Origin: Streptomyces aureocirculatus
GTDB lineage: Bacteria > Actinomycetota > Actinomycetes > Streptomycetales > Streptomycetaceae
Length of the DNA stretch: 64,000 nucleotides
Assembly: GCF_000720475.1 (NCBI RefSeq)
Contig: NZ_JOAP01000034.1
Coordinates: forward strand, 16,390 to 80,389
Direction: 5' to 3'
Shown here: in pieces, positions 32,081 through 41,514 of the stretch
Position numbering within the stretch: the stretch's first letter is position 1
Layout of the letters: each line of letters opens with the position of its first letter
Program-made: the position numbers and the translations under genes
The notes under the pieces: model-generated
What the model saw: the letters and a program-made list of their open reading frames with translations, nothing else
The model's database searches: none
Told to the model about the DNA's origin: nothing

Positions 32081-33685
32081 GTGAGCACTGCTGCCAACGG
32101 CAAACCGGTCGTACTCATCGCTGAAGAGCTGTCGCCCGCGACTGTCGACGCCCTGGGCCCGGACTTCGAGATCCGGCACTGCAACGGCGCGGACCGCGCC
32201 GAGCTGCTGCCCGCCATCGCCGACGTCGACGCCATCCTGGTCCGCTCCGCGACCAAGGTGGACGCCGAGGCCGTCGCCGCCGCACGCAAGCTGAAGGTCG
32301 TCGCCCGCGCGGGCGTCGGGCTCGACAACGTCGACGTCTCCGCCGCCACCAAGGCAGGGGTGATGGTCGTCAACGCCCCCACCTCGAACATCGTCACCGC
32401 CGCCGAACTGGCCTGCGGCCTGATCGTCGCCACCGCGCGCAACATTCCGCAGGCCAACACGGCCCTGAAGAACGGCGAGTGGAAGCGCTCCAAGTACACC
32501 GGCGTGGAGCTCGCCGAGAAGACGCTCGGCGTCGTCGGCCTCGGCCGGATCGGCGCGCTCGTCGCGCAGCGCATGTCGGCGTTCGGCATGAAGGTCGTGG
32601 CCTACGACCCGTATGTACAGCCCGCGCGCGCCGCCCAGATGGGCGTGAAGGTCCTCTCCCTCGACGAACTCCTCGAGGCCTCCGACTTCATCACCGTGCA
32701 TCTGCCCAAGACGCCCGAGACCCTCGGTCTCATCGGTGACGAGGCGCTGCACAAGGTCAAGCCGTCCGTGCGCGTCGTCAACGCCGCCCGCGGCGGCATC
32801 GTCGACGAGGAGGCGCTGTACTCGGCCCTGAAGGAGGGCCGCGTCGCGGGCGCGGGCCTGGACGTGTACGCGAAGGAGCCCTGCACCGACTCCCCGCTCT
32901 TCGAGCTCGACCAGGTCGTGTGCACCCCCCACCTCGGCGCCTCCACCGACGAGGCCCAGGAGAAGGCGGGCATCTCCGTCGCCAAGTCGGTGCGGCTCGC
33001 CCTCGCCGGTGAGCTGGTGCCGGACGCCGTGAACGTGCAGGGCGGTGTCATCGCCGAGGACGTGCGCCCCGGTCTTCCGCTCGCCGAGAAGCTCGGCCGG
33101 ATCTTCACCGCCCTCGCGGGCGAGGTCGCGGCCCGGCTCGACGTCGAGGTGTACGGCGAGATCACCCAGCACGACGTGAAGGTGCTCGAACTGTCCGCCC
33201 TCAAGGGTGTGTTCGAGGATGTCGTCGACGAGACCGTCAGCTATGTGAACGCCCCGCTGTTCGCCCAGGAGCGCGGTGTCGAGGTGCGGCTCACCACGTC
33301 CTCGGAGTCGCCCGACCACCGCAACGTGGTCACCGTGCGCGGCACGCTCGGCGACGGCGAGGAGATCGCCGTGTCCGGCACCCTGGCCGGGCCCAAGAAC
33401 CACCAGAAGATCGTGGCCGTCGGTGAGTACGACGTCGATCTGGCGCTCGCCGACCACATGGTCGTCCTGCGGTACGCGGACCGGCCCGGCGTCGTCGGCA
33501 CCGTGGGCCGGGTCCTCGGCGAGGCCGGGATCAACATCGCCGGGATGCAGGTCGCTCGTGCTGACGTGGGCGGGGAGGCGCTTGCCGTCCTCACGGTCGA
33601 CGACACGGTGCCGCAGCCTGTGCTCGGTGAGCTCGCCGAGGAGATCGGCGCCACCTCCGCCCGCTCCGTCAATCTCGCCGACTAG
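32081..33685 (+). CDS. serA: D-3-phosphoglycerate dehydrogenase
   Basis: First step of serine biosynthesis: oxidises 3-phosphoglycerate with NAD+. 534 aa from GTG 32081, chosen because GAGG lies six bases upstream. The long (type I) form has a catalytic domain, NAD motif GVVGLGRIGALVAQRM, catalytic Arg in VVNAARGGIVDE, Glu in KEPCTDSP and His in CTPHLGASTDEA. An intervening domain follows. The C-terminal ACT domain (LRYADRPGVVGTVGRVLGEA) is where serine feedback would act. Confidence 0.97.
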   Translation: MSTAANGKPVVLIAEELSPATVDALGPDFEIRHCNGADRAELLPAIADVDAILVRSATKVDAEAVAAARKLKVVARAGVGLDNVDVSAATKAGVMVVNAPTSNIVTAAELACGLIVATARNIPQANTALKNGEWKRSKYTGVELAEKTLGVVGLGRIGALVAQRMSAFGMKVVAYDPYVQPARAAQMGVKVLSLDELLEASDFITVHLPKTPETLGLIGDEALHKVKPSVRVVNAARGGIVDEEALYSALKEGRVAGAGLDVYAKEPCTDSPLFELDQVVCTPHLGASTDEAQEKAGISVAKSVRLALAGELVPDAVNVQGGVIAEDVRPGLPLAEKLGRIFTALAGEVAARLDVEVYGEITQHDVKVLELSALKGVFEDVVDETVSYVNAPLFAQERGVEVRLTTSSESPDHRNVVTVRGTLGDGEEIAVSGTLAGPKNHQKIVAVGEYDVDLALADHMVVLRYADRPGVVGTVGRVLGEAGINIAGMQVARADVGGEALAVLTVDDTVPQPVLGELAEEIGATSARSVNLAD

Positions 33686-33721
33686 GGCTGTGTGGCGACC
33701 TCGGGTCCGTTGTGGGGGAAT

Positions 33722-33760
33722 CGGCCTTCGGCCTCGTCCTCAAACGCCGGACGGGCTTGA
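33722..33760 (+). repeat. Intergenic repeat family B, copy 2
   Basis: Short copy: hairpin CGGCCTTCGGCCTCG followed by TCCTCAAACGCCGGACGGGC and TTGA. It lies 36 bases after the serA stop, before the bidirectional hairpin. The hairpin arm differs from copy 1 but the tail is nearly the same. Confidence 0.75.
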
Positions 33761-33781
33761 AGGGCACGCCGTCACTCGTCC

Positions 33782-33836
33782 CTGAACGAGCGCCGCCGCC
33801 CGCCCCTGAACGGGGCGGGCGGCGGCGCTCGTTCAG
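33782..33836. terminator. Bidirectional terminator between serA and the PucR gene
   Basis: Perfect 25-bp inverted repeat (33782-33806 with 33812-33836) and a 5-base loop TGAAC. It sits between convergent genes and its right arm overlaps the stop codon of the minus-strand regulator. No U-tract, but the stem is very stable on either strand. Confidence 0.85.
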
Positions 33837-35002
33837 CGCAGGCGTGCTGCCTTCAGGATCATGTGGAGGAGCAGCCGGTCCTCGCCCTCGTCCAGGTCGA
33901 GTTTGGTGAGCTGTTCCACGCGGGAAAGGCGGTAGTACAGGGTCTGGCGGTGGATGCCCAACTCCGCCGCCGTCCGGCCCGCCTGGCCCGCGAGGTCCAG
34001 GAAGACCTCCGCGGTGCGGGCCAGTTCGCGGTGCGCCGGGGTGAGGAGCGCGCGGGCCGCCGCGTCCTGCGCGGCCTCCGCGGGCAGCGCCGTCAGGAGG
34101 CGGTAGGGACCGATGTCCGACCAGCGGGCGAGCGGTCCGAGCCGGGGCTCGGCGAGTGCCGCCCGCGCCGCCGCCGCGGCCTCGCCCCAGGCCGCGCCCA
34201 GGTCCTCCAGGCCTGCCCTGGCGTCCGCGACCCCCGCCGCCGCCCCCCGGCCCGCCGAGTCCACGAGCCGCGACGCCGTCGTGACCGCCGGGGTCAGGGC
34301 ATCCGCCGACCGCAGCCGCACAAGGACCGCGAGCGACTGCCCGGCGCCGGCCCCCATGGCCCAGGGCACCATGCACAGCGCCGTCGCCCCCGGCACGGTG
34401 CGCAGCGCGGGCGCGTCCTCGGGGTTCGCCACCGGCCACGGCGCCACGCACACCACCGCGTGCAGGCCCTCACCACGCGTCCCGAGCGCCGTGCGCAGTT
34501 CCGCCACCGCCATGTCCCGCTGCCAGCCCCGCTCGGCCGTCAGGACGGCACGGAACTCCCTGGTGAGGTCCGCGCCCGCCTGCGCCTCGTCCGCGAGCAG
34601 CGCCCCGATCCGGGTGGCGACCTCCATGGCGGCGGCCAGCTTCGCGTCCGTCGGCCCCGGCTCGTCGTCGAGCAGCCACACGTAACCGAGGGCGTACCCC
34701 CGGTGCCGTACCGGTAGGCAGATCCGGCCGCGGTGCACGCCCGCCTCCGGGGTGGGCGGGATGCGGACGGGGGTGGTGGCGCGGGTGATGCCGAAGCTCT
34801 CGAACCAGGAGCGGACCTGGGCGGTCGAGCGGCGCGTGAGGATCGAGCGGGTGCGGACCGGGTCGAGGTCGGGGGCGTCGAGGCCGTCGCCGCCGTCGTG
34901 CGCGCCGAAGGCGATCAGCTCGAAGTCCCGGTTCTCCAGCGTCGCGGGCGCGCCGAGCAGGGCGGAGATCTCGTCGACCAGTTCCTGGTAGTCGCCCTTC
35001 AC
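33833..35002 (-). CDS. PucR-family regulator, probable proline-catabolism activator
   Basis: 389-aa transcription factor of the PucR/CdaR type. The C-terminal helix-turn-helix is recognisable: [20 protein letters not shown] preceded by [13 protein letters not shown]. The middle resembles the GGDEF-like ligand domain of this family and the N-terminus a sensing region. It is divergent from the proline dehydrogenase gene with 235 bp between starts. In Bacillus subtilis the PucR-family protein PutR activates proline use, so a similar role is inferred from position only. Confidence 0.85.
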   Translation of the reverse strand: MKGDYQELVDEISALLGAPATLENRDFELIAFGAHDGGDGLDAPDLDPVRTRSILTRRSTAQVRSWFESFGITRATTPVRIPPTPEAGVHRGRICLPVRHRGYALGYVWLLDDEPGPTDAKLAAAMEVATRIGALLADEAQAGADLTREFRAVLTAERGWQRDMAVAELRTALGTRGEGLHAVVCVAPWPVANPEDAPALRTVPGATALCMVPWAMGAGAGQSLAVLVRLRSADALTPAVTTASRLVDSAGRGAAAGVADARAGLEDLGAAWGEAAAAARAALAEPRLGPLARWSDIGPYRLLTALPAEAAQDAAARALLTPAHRELARTAEVFLDLAGQAGRTAAELGIHRQTLYYRLSRVEQLTKLDLDEGEDRLLLHMILKAARLR

Positions 35003-35237
35003 CCGTCGTGGCCCTTCGCTCGTGCCGTGCTGTATCGCGCCGTGGCAGGTCCATTGTCGCGCAGTCCGGGACCGGGTTCATACATCTGTCTGAGATCCAG
35101 CGCACGAATGCGTGACAGGTGTCGATGGCCCAGGATCGGCGGGATCCATAAGTTTCACGGTGGTTCTCCGTGCCGTACCGGTTTAGTCGCAAAACGACGC
35201 AGGTGCGACACTCGTTCGTACTCCCGTGGAGGTGCCC

Positions 35238-36164
35238 GTGCTGGGTCCCGTGATCCTTGCCGCGTCGCGCAGTGACAAGATGCGCCGTTTCGTGTCGGCG
35301 GCGCCGGGCACCAAGCAGGTCGTGGCCCGGTTCATCGCCGGTGAGACCGTCGACCAGGTGGTTCCGGTGATCGTGGACTCCGCCGACAAGGGCCTTGAGG
35401 TCACCCTCGACGTCGTCGGTGAGGACATCACGACCCCGGAGCAGGCCACCGCCGCCCGCGACGCCTATCTGGAGCTGGTGGGGCGCCTGAAGGACCTCGG
35501 TCTCGGCGAGCGCGCCGAGATGTCCGTGAAGCTGTCCATGTTCGGCCAGGCGCTGGAGAACGGCCACGAGCTGGCCCTCGCCAATGTCCGCCCCGTCGTC
35601 GAGGCGGCGGCCGAGATCGGCACCACCGTCACCCTCGACGCCGAGGACCACACCACCCTCGACTCGATGTTCGCCATCCACGAGGAGCTGCGGAAGGACT
35701 TCCCGAAGACGGGCTGCGTCATCCAGGCCTACCTCTTCCGCACCGAGGACGACGCCCGCCGCCTCGCCGCGAACGGCAGCCGCGTACGCATCGTGAAGGG
35801 CGCCTACAAGGAGCCCGCCTCCGTCGCGTACCAGGACAAGGCCGAGACCGACAAGGCGTACGTCCGTATCCTGAGGATCCTGATGGAGGGCTCGGGGTAC
35901 CCGATGATCGGGTCCCACGACCCGCGGCTCATCGCCATCACCCAGGAGCTCGCGCGCCGCGCCGGGCGCAAACTGGACGAGTACGAATTCCAGATGCTGT
36001 ACGGCATCCGCAGCGACGAGCACCTGCGGCTCGCCGCCGAGGGCCACCGGATGCGTGTGTACACCGCGTACGGCACCGACTGGTACGGCTACTTCATGCG
36101 CCGTCTCGCGGAGAAGCCGGCCAACCTGCTGTTCTTCGCACGGTCCGTCCTCACCAAGGGCTGA
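35238..36164 (+). CDS. Proline dehydrogenase (monofunctional)
   Basis: FAD-dependent first step of proline catabolism, giving delta-1-pyrroline-5-carboxylate. 308 aa from GTG 35238, with GGAGG five bases upstream; an earlier GTG at 35226 lies within that ribosome site. The barrel motifs are present: LDAEDHTT, IVKGAYKEPASVAYQ, GSHDPRLI and EFQMLYGIRSDEHLRL. The short single-domain form matches Gram-positive and actinobacterial enzymes, not the large PutA fusion. The next gene performs the second step. Confidence 0.95.
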   Translation: MLGPVILAASRSDKMRRFVSAAPGTKQVVARFIAGETVDQVVPVIVDSADKGLEVTLDVVGEDITTPEQATAARDAYLELVGRLKDLGLGERAEMSVKLSMFGQALENGHELALANVRPVVEAAAEIGTTVTLDAEDHTTLDSMFAIHEELRKDFPKTGCVIQAYLFRTEDDARRLAANGSRVRIVKGAYKEPASVAYQDKAETDKAYVRILRILMEGSGYPMIGSHDPRLIAITQELARRAGRKLDEYEFQMLYGIRSDEHLRLAAEGHRMRVYTAYGTDWYGYFMRRLAEKPANLLFFARSVLTKG

Positions 36165-36212
36165 GCCCGCCCGGCCGCCAGATTTTCCCCGCACTAAGGA
36201 GTTACGGAACTC

Positions 36213-37853
36213 ATGGACGCTGTGACCCAGGTCCCCGCCCCGGTCAACGAGCCGGTCCACGGCTACGCCCCCGGCTCCCCGGAGCGCGCCCGGCTCGAGA
36301 CCAAGCTCAAGGAGCTGTCCGAGAACCCGATCGAGCTGCCGATGACGATCGGCGGCGTGAAGCGCCTCGGCGGCGGCGAGCCCTTCCAGGTCGTGCAGCC
36401 GCACAACCACAAGGCCGTCATCGGCACCGGCCGCCACGCCACGCAGCAGGACGCCCAGGACGCCGTGGACGCCGCCCTCGCGGCCGCCCCGGCCTGGCGT
36501 GCGATGTCCTTCGACGACCGCGCCGCGATCATCCTGCGCGCCGCCGAGCTGCTGTCCACCACATGGCGCGAGACGCTGGCCGCCTCGACCATGCTGGGCC
36601 AGTCCAAGACCGCCCAGCAGGCCGAGATCGACACCCCGTGTGAACTCGTCGACTTCTGGCGCTTCAATGTGAAGTACGCCCGTGACCTGCTCGCCGAGCA
36701 GCCCCCGGCGAACTCCACCGGAGTGTGGAACCGTCTGGACCACCGCCCGCTGGAAGGCTTCGTCTACGCGATCACGCCGTTCAACTTCACGGCCATCGCG
36801 GGCAACCTCCCGACCGCCCCGGCCCTGATGGGCAACGTCGTCGTGTGGAAGCCGTCCCCGACGCAGACGCACGCCGCCGTGCTCCTCATGCAGCTCCTGG
36901 AGGAGGCGGGTCTGCCCAAGGGCGTCATCAACCTCGTCACCGGCGACGGCATCGAGGTCTCCAAGGTCGCCCTGCACCACCGCGACCTGGCCGGCATCCA
37001 CTTCACCGGTTCGACCCCGACCTTCCAGCACCTGTGGAAGACGGTCGGCGAGAACATCGCCAAGTACCGCACCTACCCGCGTCTCGTCGGTGAGACGGGC
37101 GGCAAGGACTTCGTCGTCGCGCACCCGAGCGCCGACCGCGCGATCCTGAAGACCGCGCTGACCCGCGGCTCCTTCGAGTTCCAGGGCCAGAAGTGCTCCG
37201 CGACCTCACGCGCGTACATCCCGGCCTCCATCTGGAACGACGGCTTCAAGGAGGAGTTCGCGGCCGAGGTCGACGGCATCAAGATGGGTGACGTCACCGA
37301 TCTGTCGAACTTCATCGGCGCCGTCATCGACGAGCGGGCCTTCGCCAAGAACAAGGCGGCCATCGACCGCGCCAAGGCCGACGAGACCTGCACCATCGTC
37401 GCGGGCGGCACCTACGACGACTCCGTCGGCTACTTCGTGCGCCCGACCGTCGTCGAGTGCACCGACCCGGCCAACGAGGTCTTCTCGACCGAGTACTTCG
37501 GCCCGTTCCTCGCCGTGCACGTGTACGACGACAGCAAGGCCGACGCGTACGAGGAGATGCTGACCCAGATGGAGTCGGCCTCCGACTACGCGCTCACCGG
37601 CTCGGTCATCGCGGGCGACCGTGCCGCGGCCGCGTACACGATGGAGAAGCTCCGCTACGCCGCGGGCAACTTCTACATCAACGACAAGTCGACCGGCGCC
37701 GTCGTCGGCCAGCAGCCCTTCGGCGGCGGCCGTGCCTCCGGCACCAACGACAAGGCCGGCGCCCCGCAGAACCTCCAGCGCTGGACCCTGACCCGCGCCA
37801 TCAAGGAGACGCTGGTCCCGCCGACCGAGTACGGCTACCCGCACATGGGCTGA
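36213..37853 (+). CDS. pruA: L-glutamate gamma-semialdehyde (P5C) dehydrogenase
   Basis: NAD-dependent aldehyde dehydrogenase that converts glutamate semialdehyde to glutamate, completing proline catabolism. 546 aa, the usual length for the type I family. AAGGAG precedes the ATG. The catalytic cysteine is in FQGQKCSATSRAYIP, and the general-base glutamate motif VGETGGKDF is in place. The family C-terminus GGGRASGTNDKAGAPQNLQR is intact. It lies 48 bases after the proline dehydrogenase stop. Its last 53 bases are overlapped in antisense by the hydrolase ORF. Confidence 0.97.
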   Translation: MDAVTQVPAPVNEPVHGYAPGSPERARLETKLKELSENPIELPMTIGGVKRLGGGEPFQVVQPHNHKAVIGTGRHATQQDAQDAVDAALAAAPAWRAMSFDDRAAIILRAAELLSTTWRETLAASTMLGQSKTAQQAEIDTPCELVDFWRFNVKYARDLLAEQPPANSTGVWNRLDHRPLEGFVYAITPFNFTAIAGNLPTAPALMGNVVVWKPSPTQTHAAVLLMQLLEEAGLPKGVINLVTGDGIEVSKVALHHRDLAGIHFTGSTPTFQHLWKTVGENIAKYRTYPRLVGETGGKDFVVAHPSADRAILKTALTRGSFEFQGQKCSATSRAYIPASIWNDGFKEEFAAEVDGIKMGDVTDLSNFIGAVIDERAFAKNKAAIDRAKADETCTIVAGGTYDDSVGYFVRPTVVECTDPANEVFSTEYFGPFLAVHVYDDSKADAYEEMLTQMESASDYALTGSVIAGDRAAAAYTMEKLRYAAGNFYINDKSTGAVVGQQPFGGGRASGTNDKAGAPQNLQRWTLTRAIKETLVPPTEYGYPHMG

Positions 37854-38802
37854 CGCCCCCGCGGGGTGCCTGCCCCCTGAATCCCGCCCCCGGCCTGGGC
37901 CCCACCCCGGCCGGGGGCGGTGTTGTGTGCGCCTGTGCCACTTTCCGTACGAGGAAGTCGTCCATCAGGCCCGCGATCTGCTCGGCGTGCGTCTCCAGGG
38001 CGAAGTGTCCCGTCGGCAGCAGGTGGATCTCCGCCTCCGGCAGGTCGCGCTGGAAGGCGAGCGCCCCGGCGGGGACGAAGATCTCGTCGTGGCCGCCCCA
38101 CACCGCGAGCAGCGGCACCTGACGCTCCCGGAAGTACGCGTGGAAGTCCGGGTAGAGGGCGATGTTGCTGCCGTAGTCGGTGATGAGGGCGAACTGGATC
38201 GCGTCCTGGCCCTCGCGGGCCATCAGGGCCACGTCGTGCTCCCAGGCGTCCGGGCTGATCAGGCTCTGGTCCGGGACGCCGTGCGTGTACTGCCACTTGA
38301 TGCCCTCGGGGGAGCGGATCGCGTGCACGGGCGCCGCCGTCTCCTCGCTCGGGGCGGCCGTATGGGCGAACACGGGCGCCCAGGCCTCCTCGCCGAGTCC
38401 TTCCTCGTACGCGTTGCCGTTCTGCGTGACGATCGCCGTGACGCGCTCGGGGTGGGCGAGCGCGAGCCGCAGGCCGATCGGGGCGCCGTAGTCCTGGACG
38501 TACAGCGCGAACCGGTCCAGGCCGACCGCCTCGGTGAACTCGGCCGTCACGGCGGCGAGTTCGGCGAACGTGTACGAAAAGGCGTCGGCCGCGGGCGCCG
38601 ACGAGCGGCCGAAGCCGATGTGGTCGGGGGCGAGCACGCGGTAGCGGTGGGCGAGGCGCGGGATCAGGTCGCGGAACATGTGCGAGCTGGTCGGGAAGCC
38701 GTGCAGGAGCAGCAGGGCGGGGGCGTCGGCGGGGCCCGCCTCGCGGTAGCAGACCTCGTGGCCGCGGACCCCGACGGACCGGTAGTGGACCTGGGCGCTC
38801 AT
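37801..38802 (-). CDS. Alpha/beta hydrolase with Asp nucleophile
   Basis: 333-aa alpha/beta hydrolase of the epoxide hydrolase/haloalkane dehalogenase group. ATG 38802 follows GAGGGG. Motifs: oxyanion region LLLHGFPTSSHMF, nucleophile elbow YVQDYGAPIG (Asp, not Ser), acid in WGGHDEIF and base in LPTGHFALETH. The fold should end near VRKVAQA. The last ~45 residues (Pro/Gly/Arg-rich) continue through the pruA terminator and 53 bases into the pruA 3' end in antisense, so this tail is probably a lost stop rather than a domain. Substrate unknown. Confidence 0.85.
   Translation of the reverse strand: MSAQVHYRSVGVRGHEVCYREAGPADAPALLLLHGFPTSSHMFRDLIPRLAHRYRVLAPDHIGFGRSSAPAADAFSYTFAELAAVTAEFTEAVGLDRFALYVQDYGAPIGLRLALAHPERVTAIVTQNGNAYEEGLGEEAWAPVFAHTAAPSEETAAPVHAIRSPEGIKWQYTHGVPDQSLISPDAWEHDVALMAREGQDAIQFALITDYGSNIALYPDFHAYFRERQVPLLAVWGGHDEIFVPAGALAFQRDLPEAEIHLLPTGHFALETHAEQIAGLMDDFLVRKVAQAHTTPPPAGVGPRPGAGFRGQAPRGGVSPCAGSRTRSAGPASP
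37884..37920 (+). terminator. Hairpin after pruA
   Basis: Perfect 12-bp stem CCGCCCCCGGCC (37884-37895) with GGCCGGGGGCGG (37909-37920), loop 13 bases, 30 bases after the pruA stop. It also lies inside the extended 3' end of the convergent hydrolase ORF, and probably works for both strands. Confidence 0.7.
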
Positions 38803-38863
38803 GTCTAACCCCTCATTGCCGTTTTGGCGGTTGACGATGAGATGATTCGAGCATGCCTACATC

Positions 38864-38891
38864 TAACCAGTCAAGCGCCTTTTACTGGTTA
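38864..38891. promoter_or_regulatory. Inverted-repeat operator upstream of the hydrolase gene
   Basis: TAACCAGT (38864-38871) and ACTGGTTA (38884-38891) form perfect 8-bp arms separated by 12 bases. On the minus strand the spacer and one arm hold TTGACT, with TCGAAT 18 bases further on, so the palindrome would cover the -35 of the hydrolase promoter. No regulator gene lies next to it. Confidence 0.5.
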
Positions 38892-38933
38892 CGCTGTCTT
38901 CGGCTGGTCACGCCTCCTGGTCGCGCCGCCCGG

Positions 38934-39677
38934 TCACACCTCCACCAGGACCTGGTCCAGGGACTTGCGCACGAGGTCGGGGACCTCGCAGTCCGGGGCC
39001 GGGTAGCCGACGGGGATCACGGCGAACGCCTTCTCGTTCTCCGGGCGGCCGAGCACCTCGGACAGGAACCGCATCGGGCTCGGCGTGTGCACCAGGGCGG
39101 CGAGGCCCGACAGATGCAGCGCGGAGAGCAGCATGCCGACGGCGATGCCGACGGACTCGTCCACGTAGTAGTGCTTGTGCTTGGTGCCGTCCTGACCGAG
39201 CCAGTACCGCTGCTGGAAGACGACGATCAGGGCGGGCGCGTCCGTCAGATGCGGCTTCACCTCGTCCGTGCCGAGCGGGCGCAGCGCGGCCAGCCACTCC
39301 TCGCCGAGCCGCCCGTCGTAGGAGATCTGCTCCTCGTGCTCGGCCGCCTCCCGTATCAGGCGGCGCACCTGCGGGTCCCGTACCAGGACGAACGTCCACG
39401 GCTGCTGGTGCGCGCCCGACGGCGCGGTCGCCGCGCAGGCGACGGCGTCCCGCACGACCTGCGGGGGCACCGGGTCCGTGGAGAACTGCCGTACCGTGCG
39501 CCGCTCACGCATACGGGACTTCAACTCGGCGGCCTGCGCGAGCGATTCGCTCGTGGGCATGCGGGCGGGGCGGTAGGGGACGGAGCGGTAGGGCTGCCCG
39601 TGGATGGGGGTCCAGGGCGCGTCGGGCTGTGCGTCGGGGCGTCCGGTCTCCGGCTTGCTCTGTTCGGTATCAGGCAT
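38934..39677 (-). CDS. Nitroreductase-family flavoprotein
   Basis: 247-aa FMN-dependent oxidoreductase. The start ATG 39677 is followed by a polar N-terminal extension (about 55 residues) before the nitroreductase core. The core shows RERRTVRQFSTDPVP and TAPSGAHQQPWTFVLV, the phosphate-binding start of the family. The centre (YYVDESVGIAVGMLLSALHL) and the C-terminal VIPVGYPAPDCEVP resemble the iodotyrosine deiodinase-like subgroup more than classical nitroreductases. It is upstream of the hydrolase gene on the same strand. Confidence 0.88.
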   Translation of the reverse strand: MPDTEQSKPETGRPDAQPDAPWTPIHGQPYRSVPYRPARMPTSESLAQAAELKSRMRERRTVRQFSTDPVPPQVVRDAVACAATAPSGAHQQPWTFVLVRDPQVRRLIREAAEHEEQISYDGRLGEEWLAALRPLGTDEVKPHLTDAPALIVVFQQRYWLGQDGTKHKHYYVDESVGIAVGMLLSALHLSGLAALVHTPSPMRFLSEVLGRPENEKAFAVIPVGYPAPDCEVPDLVRKSLDQVLVEV

Positions 39678-39751
39678 GCTGCGATTCTGGGGCGGCGGGC
39701 CCGGGAGCGCCATGGTGCGTACCGATGTCCGCGCGCCGAACGCCCGGTCCG

Positions 39752-40618
39752 TCAGCGCCAGTTCGCGACGACGACCGCAAGGCCCGCCGTGAACCCGCTG
39801 CCCAGCAGTACCAGATACGTGCCGTAGAAGCGGCGGAGCCGGTGCGCGAGGAAGCCGGAAGCGCCGAACATCAGGCCGACGGTGAGGGTGCGGGAGCCGC
39901 GGGAGAGGGCCGACTCGGTCAGCCAGTCGCGGGTGGCGGTCCCTGCCCGGGCACGGGAGTCGCGCAGGGGCTCTCCCGCGGTACGGCGGTGGAGTTCCAC
40001 CACGGCCGCGCGGGCCTCGGCGGGCGTCACCGTCGGCGGCAGCGGCTCGCCCACGGTGACGCGCACCAGGGCCGGGCGCAGCCTGCCGTGCTTCGGCAGG
40101 AGGCGGTCCGTGCCCGCGATGCCGACGGGGACGACGGGCACGTCCGCCCGCCGGGCCAGGACCAGGGCGCCCTTGTGGAACGTGCCGATGTCGCCCGCGC
40201 GGGCCCGGGTGCCCTCCGGGAACAGCACCACCGCACGGCCCGCGCGCAGCGCGTCCGCCTTGGCCAGGAGGTCGTCCGTGCCGCCGCCCGTGCGGCGCAC
40301 GGGGAACCCGGCGGCGAGGCGGGAGCAGACGCGGCTGCGCCGGCGTGAGGCGAACCAGTAGTCCGCCGCCGCGGCGATCGTGGGGGAGTGGGCCGCGTCG
40401 AGGGCGGCGAGGAGGGCCGCCGTGTCGGCGTGGGAGGTGTGGTTGGCCACGACCACACAGCCGCCGCGCGGAAGGCGGCCGCGGCGGGACACACCTCCGG
40501 TGAGGGTGAGCAGCGTCCACCACAGCGCTCGGCGGAGGCGGGCGGCGACGCGTCCGGCGGCCCGTGGGCGCGGGGTGTGCGTACGCGGTTCGCCGTACCG
40601 GACCTGTTGGGTGCTCAC
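39752..40618 (-). CDS. PlsC-type lysophospholipid acyltransferase
   Basis: 288-aa 1-acylglycerol-3-phosphate acyltransferase-like protein. The family HX4D motif is [11 protein letters not shown] and the substrate motif is [13 protein letters not shown] third motif [12 protein letters not shown] is also present. The C-terminal ~50 residues are unlike the core and include a hydrophobic helix ([20 protein letters not shown]). The GTG start overlaps the stop of the CdsA-like gene by four bases (GTGA), so the two are translationally coupled. It is the last gene of a three-gene phospholipid operon. Confidence 0.9.
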   Translation of the reverse strand: MSTQQVRYGEPRTHTPRPRAAGRVAARLRRALWWTLLTLTGGVSRRGRLPRGGCVVVANHTSHADTAALLAALDAAHSPTIAAAADYWFASRRRSRVCSRLAAGFPVRRTGGGTDDLLAKADALRAGRAVVLFPEGTRARAGDIGTFHKGALVLARRADVPVVPVGIAGTDRLLPKHGRLRPALVRVTVGEPLPPTVTPAEARAAVVELHRRTAGEPLRDSRARAGTATRDWLTESALSRGSRTLTVGLMFGASGFLAHRLRRFYGTYLVLLGSGFTAGLAVVVANWR

Positions 40619-41514
40619 AGCGTCACCGCCATCGCCATCGGCAGCGCGAGGAGCAGGGAGTCCACCCGGTCCAGGAGCCCTCCGAAGCCGGGCAGCCAGG
40701 TGCCCGCGTCCTTCACGCCCGCCTCCCGCTTGACCATGGACTCCAGGAGGTCGCCAAGGACGCAGCCGGTCAGCACCGCCGCCCACAGCGGGGGCGTGCA
40801 GGCGCCGACCGCGGCGAGCCCCGCGGCGGTGGCGACGGCCGAGCCGAGGACGCCCGCCCACGTCTTGTTCGGGGACAGCGGGGAAAGGGGGCGGGCCAGG
40901 GGGCCGCGGCGGCCCAGGGCCGTGCCGCCGCACCACGCGCCCACGTCGCCGAACGCCACCGCCACGCCCACCGCGACCGCCGTGTCCCCGAGCAGCACCA
41001 GGCCGGTCAGGGACAGCGGGATCCACAGCAGCCCGAAGATCGCCCGGCTCGCCCGGGTGAAACCGTGCGCGGAGTCGCCGGAGAACAGGGCGGGAAGCAC
41101 CGCGAGGAGCAGCATCGCCCCGACGGTCCGCGCGTCGAGCCCGGCCACCGCGTCGAGCCCGCCCACCGCGTGCGGGAAGTCGGGGCCGCCCCACGCCGCC
41201 GCGGGCAGCAGCACGGCCGCCGCCCACAGCACCGCGCGTTCGCCCCGCGGCAGCCCGGTCATCCGCGCGTACTCGGCGACGGCGACCACCCCGAGCCCGG
41301 CGGCGAGCACGAACGCGCCCGCGGGGCCCGCCCAGAGGGCGCCGAGGAACACCGGCGCCGCAAGGGCCCACGTCCGCCAGCGCCGGCGCAGTTCGGCGCG
41401 CATCCGCACCCGGGCGGGCAGCGCGGCCACCGCGACCCCGCCGGCCCCGAGGACCCCGGCCACCACGGGCACGGCCCGCGCCGCCGCCTCACCCGTGAGC
41501 AGCGCGAGACTCAT
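40615..41514 (-). CDS. Phosphatidate cytidylyltransferase (CdsA-like)
   Basis: 299-aa polytopic membrane protein that should make CDP-diacylglycerol from CTP and phosphatidate. The C-terminal family signature is [12 protein letters not shown] through [20 protein letters not shown] and [19 protein letters not shown]. The length is very close to that I recall for E. coli YnbB. It overlaps both neighbours by four bases. It is probably a second copy, because the essential cdsA of Streptomyces normally lies near frr and pyrH, which are not here. Confidence 0.92.
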   Translation of the reverse strand: MSLALLTGEAAARAVPVVAGVLGAGGVAVAALPARVRMRAELRRRWRTWALAAPVFLGALWAGPAGAFVLAAGLGVVAVAEYARMTGLPRGERAVLWAAAVLLPAAAWGGPDFPHAVGGLDAVAGLDARTVGAMLLLAVLPALFSGDSAHGFTRASRAIFGLLWIPLSLTGLVLLGDTAVAVGVAVAFGDVGAWCGGTALGRRGPLARPLSPLSPNKTWAGVLGSAVATAAGLAAVGACTPPLWAAVLTGCVLGDLLESMVKREAGVKDAGTWLPGFGGLLDRVDSLLLALPMAMAVTL

